A stretch of 64,000 nucleotides of DNA, from positions 1 through 64,000 of the forward strand of contig FREY01000008.1 in NCBI GenBank assembly GCA_900143635.1, read 5' to 3'. The position numbers and the translations under genes are program-made. Each line of letters begins with the position of its first letter. Positions within the stretch are counted from its first letter, which is position 1. This document shows positions 26,532 to 34,725 of this stretch, piece after piece. The notes under the pieces are model-generated. The model was not told the origin of the DNA, made no database searches, and saw only the letters and a list, made by a program, of their open reading frames with translations. Origin of the DNA: Rhodobacteraceae bacterium Alg231-04 (GTDB lineage: Bacteria; Pseudomonadota; Alphaproteobacteria; Rhodobacterales; Rhodobacteraceae).

Positions 26532-26606
26532 TAGCAAAGTGGTTCAATTTCTAACGTCAGCACATTTCGAGAAGGTTGCCGGCGTTGGGGGAATTGAGCT
26601 TAAGAC
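26532..26606 (+). repeat. Right copy of the ~70-bp imperfect direct repeat
   Basis: Same orientation as 3706-3776, with 38 of 47 ungapped matches from TAGCAAAGTGGTT onward and weaker gapped similarity to about 26606. It lies between the truncated RepC fragment and the glycerate kinase gene, at the junction of the amine-catabolic island and the serine-cycle block. Confidence 0.6.
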
Positions 26607-26654
26607 ACCATCGACCATCATGGGCCCTCAATAGCGGGCGCTTCCTGCAAGAGT

Positions 26655-27926
26655 TCAGCCGGGCAAGCGCAGAAAAATCTGCACATCTGCAACATTGGTG
26701 CCGGTGCCGCCCGTCATCAAAAGCGCATTGGCGGCGGCGAGGGCGGCGTTGCTGTCATTGTCGGCCAAGAGAGCCTCGGGATCCGCGCCGCAGGCGCGAA
26801 TGGTCTCCCAGGTGGTGGCGGTGACAATGCCGCCTGCGGCCTCGGTCGGGCCGTCGCGCCCGTCAGTGCCGCCAGACAGGAAGATCCAGTCGCCGGGGAT
26901 GTCCTGCCCGTCGCGGGCAATGCGCAGGGCCAGCTCCTGATTTCGCCCGCCAAGGCCGCTGCCGGTGATCTGCACTGTGGTTTCACCGCCGAACAGCAGG
27001 GCTGTCGGATGCGCCTGCGACGCCCGCCGTGCGGCCTCGATAATCGTTTTTGTGGCCTGCTGCACGTCGCCGGTCAACCTGTCCGTCACGATCTGGACCT
27101 GCCAATGGGCGGGGGCTGCATCGCGCATCGCTTCCAGGCTTTGCCGGTTGGAACCAATCAGAGTGATGGCCGCATCCGGTGTTTCGCTGTGATCCGGGTC
27201 CGGCATCTGGAGATGGGCGCGCACAGTCTCTGGCGCTGCCTCCCAGATGCCGACGGACTGCATGATGGCCCTGGCCTCAGCCTTCGTACCGATGGGTGCG
27301 GTGGTCGGACCGGAGGCAATAGCGCGCAGATCGTCGCCGATCACATCCGACAGGACAAAGCTGTGAACCTGAGCCGGGGCGGCGGCGCGCAACAGGCCCC
27401 CACCCTTGAGGGCCGACAGCTGCTGGCGGATCAAATTCATCTGGTTGATGTCCAGCCCGCAAGCGAGAAGCCGTTGGTTCACCGCCGCTTTGTCCGCCAG
27501 GGTTAAACCTGGCACAGGCGCCACCATGAGAGCGGAGCCGCCACCGGAAATCAGCGCGATCAACCGGTCGTTTTGCGACATGCACGCAGCCATGGAGAGG
27601 GCGGCCTGCCCGGTATTTTCACTGTTTTCATCCGGCACGGGATGGCTGCCGCAGATGACTTCGACGCCCGAAATAGTTGTTTTGTTTTCGGAGTTTGTGA
27701 TGACCATCGCCTGCGCCGGATCGGGAATCAGATCCAGTGCGGCCCGCATCATCGGGACGGCGGCCTTGCCTGCCGCAAGGATGAAATTGCGCCCCCCCAC
27801 CGGCAAGGGGGGCAGCGGGTTTTCGGCCAGTGCGGCACGCAGCGCGCGCGCCGGGTCGGCCCGGTCAATAGCACATTGGAACAGCGCCTTGGCCGTCTGC
27901 TCCAGCCGGTCCTGTGCGTCGTTCAT
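26655..27926 (-). CDS. gck: Glycerate 2-kinase (MOFRL family)
   Basis: 423 residues. The N-terminal domain has FILAAGKAAVPM, SHPVPDENS and ALISGGGSALMVAP, and the C-terminal MOFRL domain has FGGETTVQITGSGLGGRNQELAL and FLSGGTDGRDGPTEAAGG. This family phosphorylates D-glycerate to 2-phosphoglycerate, the serine-cycle step that follows hydroxypyruvate reduction. Its ATG overlaps the stop of the malyl-CoA lyase gene by one base (TGATG), so the two are translationally coupled. With the reductase and serine-glyoxylate aminotransferase nearby, the serine-cycle role is more convincing than a role in tartrate or glyoxylate use. Confidence 0.92.
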   Translation of the reverse strand: MNDAQDRLEQTAKALFQCAIDRADPARALRAALAENPLPPLPVGGRNFILAAGKAAVPMMRAALDLIPDPAQAMVITNSENKTTISGVEVICGSHPVPDENSENTGQAALSMAACMSQNDRLIALISGGGSALMVAPVPGLTLADKAAVNQRLLACGLDINQMNLIRQQLSALKGGGLLRAAAPAQVHSFVLSDVIGDDLRAIASGPTTAPIGTKAEARAIMQSVGIWEAAPETVRAHLQMPDPDHSETPDAAITLIGSNRQSLEAMRDAAPAHWQVQIVTDRLTGDVQQATKTIIEAARRASQAHPTALLFGGETTVQITGSGLGGRNQELALRIARDGQDIPGDWIFLSGGTDGRDGPTEAAGGIVTATTWETIRACGADPEALLADNDSNAALAAANALLMTGGTGTNVADVQIFLRLPG

Positions 27927-28903
27927 CAGGCCCCCGAGATCTGCTTGGCCTTTTCGACCAGCACTTCTGCCTGGCGGATTGAGGCATAGTCAATCAGGCG
28001 ACCATCCAACGATACGGCGCCCTTGCCGGCGGCTTCGGCCTCGGCCATGGCGGTGAGGATCCGCTGCGCCTTGGTGATTTCAGCGTCCGAGGGTGACATC
28101 ACCTCGTTGGCCAGGGCGATCTGGCTGGGGTGGATGGCCCATTTGCCTTCGCAGCCGAGAACGGCGGCGCGTTTGGCGGCTGCCTTATAGCCCTCCGGGT
28201 CCTGGAAATCACCGAACGGCCCGTCGATCGGGCGCAGACCATTGGCGCGCGCGGCAACAACCATACGGGCCAGCGCATAGTGCCACATATCACCCCAATG
28301 CGTTTCGCGCGAACCATCGGCGGCCGGATCGGTCAGAACCGAATAATCCGGGTTCACCCCACCGATGATCGTGGTGCGCGCACGGGTGGAGGCGGCGTAA
28401 TCGGCAACCCCAAAGTGCAGCGATTCGTTGCGTTTGGAGGCGGCGGCGATCTCGCTCACGTTCTGCATTCCGAGCGCGGTTTCGATGATATGCTCAAAGC
28501 CAATCCGCTTCTTGTAACCGCAGGCATCCTCGATCTGGGTGACCATCATATCGACTGCATAAACATCCGCCGCAGTGCCAACTTTCGGGATCATGATCAG
28601 GTCCAGCCGCTCGCCTGCCTGTTCGACAATATCGACCACGTCGCGGTACATGTAGTGGGTGTCCAATCCATTGATCCGGATGGACATTGTTTTGGTGCCC
28701 CAATCGATGTCGTTGAGCGCGGCGATGATGTTCTTGCGGGCCTGTTCCTTCTCGTCGGGTGCAACCGCATCTTCGAGGTCGAGAAAGATCACATCAACAT
28801 CCGACTGGGCGGCTTTTTCGAACATTCCAGGCTGCGAGCCGGGCACGGCGAGTTCGCTGCGGTTGAGACGTGCGCGGGCTTGGTCGATTGGGTGAAAAGA
28901 CAT
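27926..28903 (-). CDS. mcl: Malyl-CoA / beta-methylmalyl-CoA lyase
   Basis: 325 residues from the ATG at 28903, chosen because AAGGAG lies upstream; a longer frame from 28972 adds an unlikely 23 residues. It is a CitE-like TIM barrel: RSELAVPGSQPGMFEKAAQSDVDVIFLDLEDAV at the N-terminus, the metal ligand Glu in IGFEHIIETALG and a C-terminal GKWAIHPSQIALANEV. It splits malyl-CoA into acetyl-CoA and glyoxylate, the closing step of the serine cycle, and in related bacteria also serves the ethylmalonyl-CoA pathway. It is first in a pair with glycerate kinase, downstream of the response regulator on the same strand. Confidence 0.92.
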   Translation of the reverse strand: MSFHPIDQARARLNRSELAVPGSQPGMFEKAAQSDVDVIFLDLEDAVAPDEKEQARKNIIAALNDIDWGTKTMSIRINGLDTHYMYRDVVDIVEQAGERLDLIMIPKVGTAADVYAVDMMVTQIEDACGYKKRIGFEHIIETALGMQNVSEIAAASKRNESLHFGVADYAASTRARTTIIGGVNPDYSVLTDPAADGSRETHWGDMWHYALARMVVAARANGLRPIDGPFGDFQDPEGYKAAAKRAAVLGCEGKWAIHPSQIALANEVMSPSDAEITKAQRILTAMAEAEAAGKGAVSLDGRLIDYASIRQAEVLVEKAKQISGA

Positions 28904-29014
28904 GCGTGAGAGGCTCCTTGTTGCCTGGGATTTCGAGTGGTTATCCCAGACCCTTCTGCGGATCGGCGCCATCTGTCAAATGAAATTTTTCGTTTTGTTT
29001 TCAGTGTTATACAC

Positions 29015-29090
29015 GGGTCCGCGCGTGTCTGGGCGCGCGCTGCGTGCGGGCGTGCATACGCGCAAATACGCGGGCGCACGCGCGAGGGCG
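29015..29090. other. Alternating purine-pyrimidine GC-rich tract
   Basis: Between the regulator stop (29095) and the malyl-CoA lyase gene lies a tract rich in CGCG, GTGC and GCGCGC steps, with interrupted inverted repeats (for example CGCGCGTG against GCACGCGCG). It could form a stable RNA hairpin acting as attenuator or terminator of the regulator transcript, or left-handed DNA under supercoiling. Just beyond it, GTGTTATACAC at 29004-29014 is a near-palindrome. Confidence 0.4.
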
Positions 29091-29094
29091 GCGC

Positions 29095-29748
29095 CTAATC
29101 CTCCAGCCGAAAATCACCCCGTTCAGCGCGTTTGGCGTAGTAGAAGGCAATCGCCTGAGTGCGGTTTTTGACCGAGAGTTTTTCGAAAAGATTGGACAGA
29201 TGGAACTTCACCGTGTTGGTGGTGATCCCCAGCTCGACGCTGAGCTCCTTGTTGGTCAGCCCTTTCGACAGCGCCTCCAGAATGGTGCGCTCGCGGCGCG
29301 ACAGCTGTTCGATCGGATCGGTCTGCAACTCGCGCACGTCGAGGTAGGGGAAAACCATCTTGCCCTCGGACACGGCGAGGCAGGTATCCAACAGGCTGTC
29401 GACCGCACCGGAGCGCGGCGCAAAGCCGGCCGCACCGGCGCTCATCGCCTTGCGTGGCACATCCGAGGCCTCATCGGCATAGACCACCAGCTTGGGCGCC
29501 GTGTCCTGATCGCGCAACACCTCGATCAGCTTGGCGCCGCCAAGCGCGGGCAGGTTCCAGTCGATCACCCCGACCTGCACCGGCACCCGCATTACCGTGC
29601 CAAGGAAGCCTTCGGCGGTGGAGGAGGTGGCAACGAGAGAGAATCGCGGGTCGCGCTCGAAGATTTCAGACATTGCCGACAGCACCAGCGGATTTGAATC
29701 CGCAAGCATGACAGAAATGGAGGAAATTTTGTCGTGTATCGTAGCCAT
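29095..29748 (-). CDS. NarL/LuxR-family response regulator
   Basis: 217 residues. The receiver-like domain (1-125) has MLADSNPLV, where the acidic pair is reduced, and GVIDWNLPALGG with the likely phospho-acceptor Asp. The C-terminal LuxR HTH (~145-205) contains LSRRERTILEALSKGLTNKELSVELGITTNTVKFHLSNLFEKL. It resembles regulators of C1 metabolism in methylotrophic alphaproteobacteria (MxaB-like), but no sensor kinase is adjacent. It is divergent from the serine-glyoxylate aminotransferase gene, and the shared upstream region carries a 16-bp palindrome with NarL-like TACCCA half sites. It probably controls the serine-cycle genes on both sides. Confidence 0.88.
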   Translation of the reverse strand: MATIHDKISSISVMLADSNPLVLSAMSEIFERDPRFSLVATSSTAEGFLGTVMRVPVQVGVIDWNLPALGGAKLIEVLRDQDTAPKLVVYADEASDVPRKAMSAGAAGFAPRSGAVDSLLDTCLAVSEGKMVFPYLDVRELQTDPIEQLSRRERTILEALSKGLTNKELSVELGITTNTVKFHLSNLFEKLSVKNRTQAIAFYYAKRAERGDFRLED

Positions 29749-29769
29749 TCGTTCTCTTTCGGGTGCAAA

Positions 29770-29858
29770 CTACCCAAATGGGTAGGGGTGATTTCGGTAT
29801 ACACCGGTATTCTTGGACCTTTGGGTAGGAAAATTCTTATCCAATTAGATACCCAAAA
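29770..29858. promoter_or_regulatory. Predicted operator cluster of the LuxR-type regulator
   Basis: A palindrome CTACCCAAATGGGTAG at 29770-29785 (7-bp arms, 2-nt centre), then TTTGGGTAG at 29820-29828 and TACCCAAAA at 29850-29858. The half site resembles the NarL heptamer TACYYMT and the 7-2-7 arrangement of that family. The cluster fills the divergent promoter region between the regulator and the serine-glyoxylate aminotransferase gene. Confidence 0.6.
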
Positions 29859-29944
29859 GCAGGATATTGGAATGTTGTGGGAAAAGTCGAGACGCGATTG
29901 TCTGTTTGGGAATTCGAAACCTAACGCAGAATGGACCCCCGCTG

Positions 29945-31192
29945 ATGAGCGACGTGACACTCTTCCCGGCTCTGGAGATCCCCGAGACCCTGGCCGCAGG
30001 CCCCGGCCCCGGCAACACCGACGCCCGGGTGCTGGCCGCCTTTGCCAATGCTGGTCTGGCGGACCACATGCAGGCCGATGTGCTGCGGGGTATGATCGAG
30101 TGCAAGGAGATGCTGCGCACTCTCTGGGGCACAACAAACACCTTCACCTTCGGGGTTGGCGGCACTGGCTTCTCCGGCCTCGACTGCATGCTGAATGCCA
30201 TCCTGCCCGGTGACACGGTTGTGGTTTTCACCAATGGTACTTTTTCTGGCCTGGATGCGCTGACCATCCGCATGAAGGCCGCCACCCGCGCCGAACTGGC
30301 AGCAGCGCCGATGGATCCGCAGGCGGCTAGCGTCACGGTGATCGAAGTGCCGCATGGCGAAAGCGTTGCGGGCAAGCTGGTCGACAAGGTTCTTGATGAA
30401 GTGAAACCCAAATGGGCCTTCATGGCGCATTGGGAAACCGGTTCCGGCCGGATCAACGATCTGCAGGGCTTTTCGGATGCCTGTGAGAAGCACGGTGCTT
30501 TGGGCCTGATCGATGCGGTGTCGTCACTAGGGGTCGAGGACTTCTCGATTGATGATTATCCCGGCGTGGCCGGCTGGGCCTCCTGCCCGCAAAAAGGCGT
30601 GCTCTGCCTGCCGCTGACCTATGCGCCGGTGTCCTTTACGGACCGTTACATTGAAGAGCTGACAGCCAATGGCTGCCACTCCTATGTGCATCACCCCATT
30701 CTGGAAGCCCGTCACTGGGGCATCCTTGACGGTAAGGATGCCAAGGCCGGGTCGTATCACCGGACCCATTCGGGCTATGCGGTCGCCGCCTTCCACGAGG
30801 CGCTGCGCATCACCCTGCAGCATGGCCGCGCCGAGAAGGCCCGCGACTATGCCTTCCACGAATGCGCCCTGCGCGAAGCCGTAACGATGCTGGGCTGTGA
30901 GGTCACTTCGAACATGACTTCGCTGGTGGTGCTGAACCTGCCCGGCGCGCTGAAGGGCCGCGAAAAAGAGCTGGTGCAGATGTGTCGCGCCGAAAGTTTC
31001 GGCATCTGGCCGACCCTTTCGGAGCCGGTGCAGGTGCGGATCGGCATTCTGAACCAGATCACGCAAAGCGCGATCACCGATATTGTGGTCCGGTTTGCCA
31101 AGGCAATGGAGGCTCTGGGTGCGGATGTGGGTATGGACGCTGTCCAGCTGCAACTCGCCCGTTCTTACAGTGTTGCAGTCGCAGCGCAGTAA
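29945..31192 (+). CDS. sgaA: Serine-glyoxylate aminotransferase
   Basis: 415 residues from the ATG at 29945; the frame is open 26 codons further upstream, but MSDVTLFPALEIPETLAAGPGPGN is the normal beginning. Class V aminotransferase: WGTTNTFTFGVGGTGFSG binds the cofactor phosphate, GLIDAVSSLGVEDFSID has the PLP Asp, and ASCPQKGVLCLPL has the Schiff-base Lys. It converts serine plus glyoxylate to hydroxypyruvate plus glycine, the key amino-transfer of the serine cycle. It starts the rightward operon sgaA-mtkA-mtkB and is controlled from the divergent region with the palindrome. The ribosome site is weak. Confidence 0.93.
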   Translation: MSDVTLFPALEIPETLAAGPGPGNTDARVLAAFANAGLADHMQADVLRGMIECKEMLRTLWGTTNTFTFGVGGTGFSGLDCMLNAILPGDTVVVFTNGTFSGLDALTIRMKAATRAELAAAPMDPQAASVTVIEVPHGESVAGKLVDKVLDEVKPKWAFMAHWETGSGRINDLQGFSDACEKHGALGLIDAVSSLGVEDFSIDDYPGVAGWASCPQKGVLCLPLTYAPVSFTDRYIEELTANGCHSYVHHPILEARHWGILDGKDAKAGSYHRTHSGYAVAAFHEALRITLQHGRAEKARDYAFHECALREAVTMLGCEVTSNMTSLVVLNLPGALKGREKELVQMCRAESFGIWPTLSEPVQVRIGILNQITQSAITDIVVRFAKAMEALGADVGMDAVQLQLARSYSVAVAAQ

Positions 31193-31216
31193 CCTGTCCA
31201 GTCAAGGAGGAAAGAC

Positions 31217-32416
31217 ATGGACATTCATGAGTATCAGGCCAAAGAAATCCTAAACGGATTTGGTGTGGAAGTGCCTCCGGGCGCATTGGCTTACAGCCCG
31301 GAACAGGCCGCCTATCGCGCCCGCGAGCTGGGCGGTGAGAAATGGATCGTCAAGGCGCAGGTGCACGCCGGCGGACGCGGCAAGGCCGGCGGGGTGCAGC
31401 TCTGCTCTTCCGAGAACGAGATCCACGAGGCCGCCGACAGCATGTTCGGCAAGAAACTGGTCACCCATCAGACCGGCGCCGAAGGAAAAGGCATCTATCG
31501 CGTCTACGTGGAAGGCGCCGTGGTGATCGACCGCGAGATCTATCTGGGCTTCGTGCTCGACCGGTCGTCGCAGCGGATCATGATCGTCGCCTCATCCGAA
31601 GGCGGAATGGAGATCGAGGAAATCTCGGCCGAGCGCCCGGACTCGATCGTGCGTGCTATCGTCGAGCCCGCCGTCGGCCTGCAGGATTTCCAAGCGCGCG
31701 AGATTGCCTTCAAGCTGGGCGTTGAGCCGGCAATGATGCAGCAGATGGTGCGCACCCTGAAGGGGTGCTACCGCGCTTTTACCGAACTCGACGCCACCAT
31801 GGTCGAGATCAACCCGCTGGTGGTGACCGGCGACAATCGCATCGTGGCGCTGGACGCCAAGATGACCTTTGATGACAACGCCATGTTCCGCCACCCGCAG
31901 ATCTCTGAGCTGCGCGATAAGTCACAAGAAGACCCGCGCGAAAGCCGCGCTGCTGACCGCGGCCTGTCTTATGTGGGGCTGGATGGCAATATCGGCTGTA
32001 TCGTCAACGGGGCTGGCCTTGCCATGGCCACCATGGACACCATCAAGCTGGCGGGCGGCGAGCCTGCCAATTTCCTCGACATTGGCGGTGGTGCGACCCC
32101 AGAACGCGTGGCCAAGGCGTTCAATCTGGTGACCTCGGACGCCAATGTGCAGGCGATTTTGGTGAATATTTTTGCCGGCATCAACCGCTGCGACTGGGTT
32201 GCCGAGGGCGTCGTGCAGGCGCTTCGGGCCAATCCGGTCGACGTGCCGGTGGTCGTGCGCCTGTCCGGTACCAATGTGGAAGAAGGCCAGAAGATCATCG
32301 CGCAATCCGGTCTGCCGCTGATCCGCGCAACCACCCTGATGGAAGCCGCCGAACGCGCTGTCGGCGCTTGGAAAAACGATCTATCCCAAAATACCCGCGT
32401 AAGGGCCGTCCAATGA
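31217..32416 (+). CDS. mtkA: Malate thiokinase (malate-CoA ligase) beta subunit
   Basis: 399 residues with an N-terminal ATP-grasp fold ([33 protein letters not shown]) and the CoA-ligase-like C-terminal domain ([35 protein letters not shown]). By itself it could be succinyl-CoA synthetase SucC. Its place between serine-glyoxylate aminotransferase and hydroxypyruvate reductase, with malyl-CoA lyase nearby, argues for malate thiokinase, which makes malyl-CoA from malate, CoA and ATP. A good AAGGAGG site precedes the ATG, and the stop overlaps the next start by ATGA. Confidence 0.9.
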   Translation: MDIHEYQAKEILNGFGVEVPPGALAYSPEQAAYRARELGGEKWIVKAQVHAGGRGKAGGVQLCSSENEIHEAADSMFGKKLVTHQTGAEGKGIYRVYVEGAVVIDREIYLGFVLDRSSQRIMIVASSEGGMEIEEISAERPDSIVRAIVEPAVGLQDFQAREIAFKLGVEPAMMQQMVRTLKGCYRAFTELDATMVEINPLVVTGDNRIVALDAKMTFDDNAMFRHPQISELRDKSQEDPRESRAADRGLSYVGLDGNIGCIVNGAGLAMATMDTIKLAGGEPANFLDIGGGATPERVAKAFNLVTSDANVQAILVNIFAGINRCDWVAEGVVQALRANPVDVPVVVRLSGTNVEEGQKIIAQSGLPLIRATTLMEAAERAVGAWKNDLSQNTRVRAVQ

Positions 32417-33306
32417 GCATTCTTCTTGATCGTGACAGCAAGGTCATCGTCCAGGGCATCACCGGCAAAATGGCGCGGTTCCATACAAAGGACATGCTGG
32501 ACTATGGCACCAATGTTGTTGGTGGCGTTGTTCCCGGCAAAGGCGGAGAAATCGTCGAAGGCGTGCCGGTTTTCAACACCGTGAAAGAGGCGGTGGCTGC
32601 CACCGGCGCCAATGCCTCGCTGGTGTTTGTGCCGCCACCCTTTGCCGCCGACAGCATCATGGAAGCGGCAGATGCGGGCATCCAGTATTGTGTCTGCATC
32701 ACCGATGGCATCCCGGCGCAGGATATGATCCGGGTAAAACGCTACATGATGCGCTACAAACGCGAAGACCGCATGGTGCTGACGGGGCCAAACTGTGCCG
32801 GCACAATTTCTCCCGGCAAGGCGCTCTTGGGCATCATGCCCGGCCATATCTACCTGCAAGGCAATGTGGGCATCATCGGCCGGTCTGGAACGCTGGGCTA
32901 TGAGGCTGCGGCGCAGCTGAAGGAGCTGGGACTGGGCGTGTCCACCTCGGTTGGCATCGGCGGTGACCCGATCAACGGCTCCTCCTTCAAGGACATTCTG
33001 GCCTGGTTCGAGAATGACCCGGAAACCGAGGTGATCGCCATGATTGGTGAGATCGGCGGCCCGCAGGAAGCGGAAGCGGCGGATTACATCAAAAACCATG
33101 TGACCAAGCCGGTTGTGGCCTATGTGGCGGGTCTTACCGCACCAAAGGGCCGGACCATGGGCCATGCGGGCGCGATCATCTCGGCCTTTGGCGAAAGTGC
33201 CAGCGAAAAGGTGGAGATCCTTTCGGCTGCCGGGGTGACCGTGGCGGAAAACCCGGCTGTGATCGGCGAAACAATCGCCGCTGTTATCAAAGCGAAAGCC
33301 GCCTGA
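32413..33306 (+). CDS. mtkB: Malate thiokinase (malate-CoA ligase) alpha subunit
   Basis: 297 residues from the ATG at 32413, which overlaps the stop of the beta-subunit gene. The alpha-subunit features are the CoA-binding Rossmann region ([21 protein letters not shown]), [17 protein letters not shown] and the phosphorylated His in MGHAGAIIS. It forms the malate thiokinase complex with the preceding subunit. A terminator-like stem follows the gene, so the reductase downstream may be transcribed separately or at a lower level. Confidence 0.9.
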   Translation: MSILLDRDSKVIVQGITGKMARFHTKDMLDYGTNVVGGVVPGKGGEIVEGVPVFNTVKEAVAATGANASLVFVPPPFAADSIMEAADAGIQYCVCITDGIPAQDMIRVKRYMMRYKREDRMVLTGPNCAGTISPGKALLGIMPGHIYLQGNVGIIGRSGTLGYEAAAQLKELGLGVSTSVGIGGDPINGSSFKDILAWFENDPETEVIAMIGEIGGPQEAEAADYIKNHVTKPVVAYVAGLTAPKGRTMGHAGAIISAFGESASEKVEILSAAGVTVAENPAVIGETIAAVIKAKAA

Positions 33307-33330
33307 TCCGGAATTTCCGGACTGCGCTGC

Positions 33331-33381
33331 GGCGCCCTGCCTCTGCTCCGGGGCAATGGACGGGGTGGGGCGCCAATTTTT
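33331..33381 (+). terminator. Rho-independent terminator-like hairpin after mtkB
   Basis: GGCGCCCTGCCTC pairs with GGGGTGGGGCGCC (7 perfect base pairs at the base, then wobbles), followed by AATTTTTC. It lies between the malate thiokinase alpha gene and the hydroxypyruvate reductase gene and could attenuate read-through. Confidence 0.5.
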
Positions 33382-33412
33382 CAGAGCGATTTGATCCGGG
33401 GAGGGTCTTGCC

Positions 33413-34384
33413 ATGTTGAAGCCAAAAGTTCTGGTGACCCGCCGCTGGCCCGCGGCCGTTGAGGCCAAGCTGGCCGAGGATTTCGACGCCGTGCTGAATA
33501 CGTCGGACAGGCCATTGAGCGAGGAAGAGATCCGTGATGCGCTGACCCGTTATGACGCGGTGCTGCCGACGGTCACCGACAAGGTGAGTGCCAAGGCAAT
33601 GGATGTCGCCAAGCCGCAGGCGCGCATTCTGGCCAACTACGGGGTTGGCTATTCGCATATTGATTTGGCGAGCGTTGCGAACCACGGCATGACCGTAACC
33701 AACACACCGGACGTTCTGAGCGAGTGCACCGCTGATATCGCGATGACGCTCTTGTTGATGGCGGCGCGCCGTGCCGGCGAAGGGGAGCGCGAGCTGCGCG
33801 TCGGCGGCTGGACAGGATGGCGCCCGACACATTTGGTCGGCACCAAAGTGTCCGGCAAGACATTGGGCATTGTGGGCTTTGGCCGTATCGGTCAGGAAAT
33901 GGCCCGACGGGCCCATCATGGTTTCGGCATGAAGATCCTGGTGCAGAACCGGTCGCAGGTCGTGCCTGATGTTCTGGCGCAGGTCAAGGCTGAACAGGTG
34001 GAAAACCTAGACCAGCTGATGCCGGAATGTGATTTCATCTCGCTTCATTGTCCGGGCGGCGCCGGCAACCGGCATTTGATCAATACGAGGATGCTGAACC
34101 TGATGAAACCGGGTGCCTTTCTGATCAACACCGCACGCGGCGAGGTGATCGACGAGCAGGCCCTGTGCCAGGCGCTGATGTTCGACACGATCGGCGGGGC
34201 CGGTTTGGACGTCTTTGAGGGCGAGCCGCGGATCAACCCCTGCCTGTTGCAATGCGAAAACCTGGTGATGCTGCCGCATCTGGGCTCTGCCACCCGCGAA
34301 GCGCGCGAGGCGATGGGGTTCCGGGTGCTGGACAATCTCAGCGACTTCTTCGCCGGGCGCGCACCGCGCGACAAGGTCGCCTGA
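33413..34384 (+). CDS. hprA: Hydroxypyruvate reductase / D-2-hydroxyacid dehydrogenase
   Basis: 323 residues of the D-2-hydroxyacid dehydrogenase family: the NAD fold GKTLGIVGFGRIGQEMARRAH, catalytic Arg in LINTARGEVIDE, Glu in GLDVFEGEP and His in MLPHLGSAT. In this cluster it should reduce hydroxypyruvate to glycerate, between serine-glyoxylate aminotransferase and glycerate 2-kinase. Glyoxylate reductase activity is possible from sequence alone. A GGGGAGGG ribosome site precedes the ATG. Confidence 0.88.
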   Translation: MLKPKVLVTRRWPAAVEAKLAEDFDAVLNTSDRPLSEEEIRDALTRYDAVLPTVTDKVSAKAMDVAKPQARILANYGVGYSHIDLASVANHGMTVTNTPDVLSECTADIAMTLLLMAARRAGEGERELRVGGWTGWRPTHLVGTKVSGKTLGIVGFGRIGQEMARRAHHGFGMKILVQNRSQVVPDVLAQVKAEQVENLDQLMPECDFISLHCPGGAGNRHLINTRMLNLMKPGAFLINTARGEVIDEQALCQALMFDTIGGAGLDVFEGEPRINPCLLQCENLVMLPHLGSATREAREAMGFRVLDNLSDFFAGRAPRDKVA

Positions 34385-34725
34385 CAGCGGCGCGAAGCCC
34401 AGACCCCCGATTAAACAGTATCAGGCGTGCAGTCCAAAATCCCTAGTCTGCGCGCCAGCAGACGTTTTGGGCCAGAGGTGGTTCAAACCAAGAGTGCTCG
34501 GTCTCATCCCGCTGGTTTAGTGCAGCGTTGCACGACAAGCGCGGGTGTAAACGCCGAACCCCGACAGGGATCTTGCTCACCAGGCGCAGAGGTTGGCGGC
34601 TCGCCTGCGGGCACAGTCGCGAAACCAACCGGCTATGTATTAGGTGAAATGGCCGGCTCTTGCGCCGACCAATCGGCCTAGTTTGCCTCCGATACTGACC
34701 CTCTGGCAGCTGCCTTTTGAAGGAT
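34385..34725. other. Intergenic region separating the C1 cluster from the T6SS locus
   Basis: No convincing gene. A short minus-strand frame (34443-34628) ends in a peptide like RDETEHSWFEPPLAQNVCWR that could be the decayed end of a coding or mobile element, but no family is recognised. The interval marks the functional change from the serine-cycle block to the secretion locus. Confidence 0.35.

Noticed and set aside
28974-28979. TTGACA (minus strand) as a -35 box for the malyl-CoA lyase gene
   Set aside because: No reasonable -10 sequence at 16-18 nt spacing.
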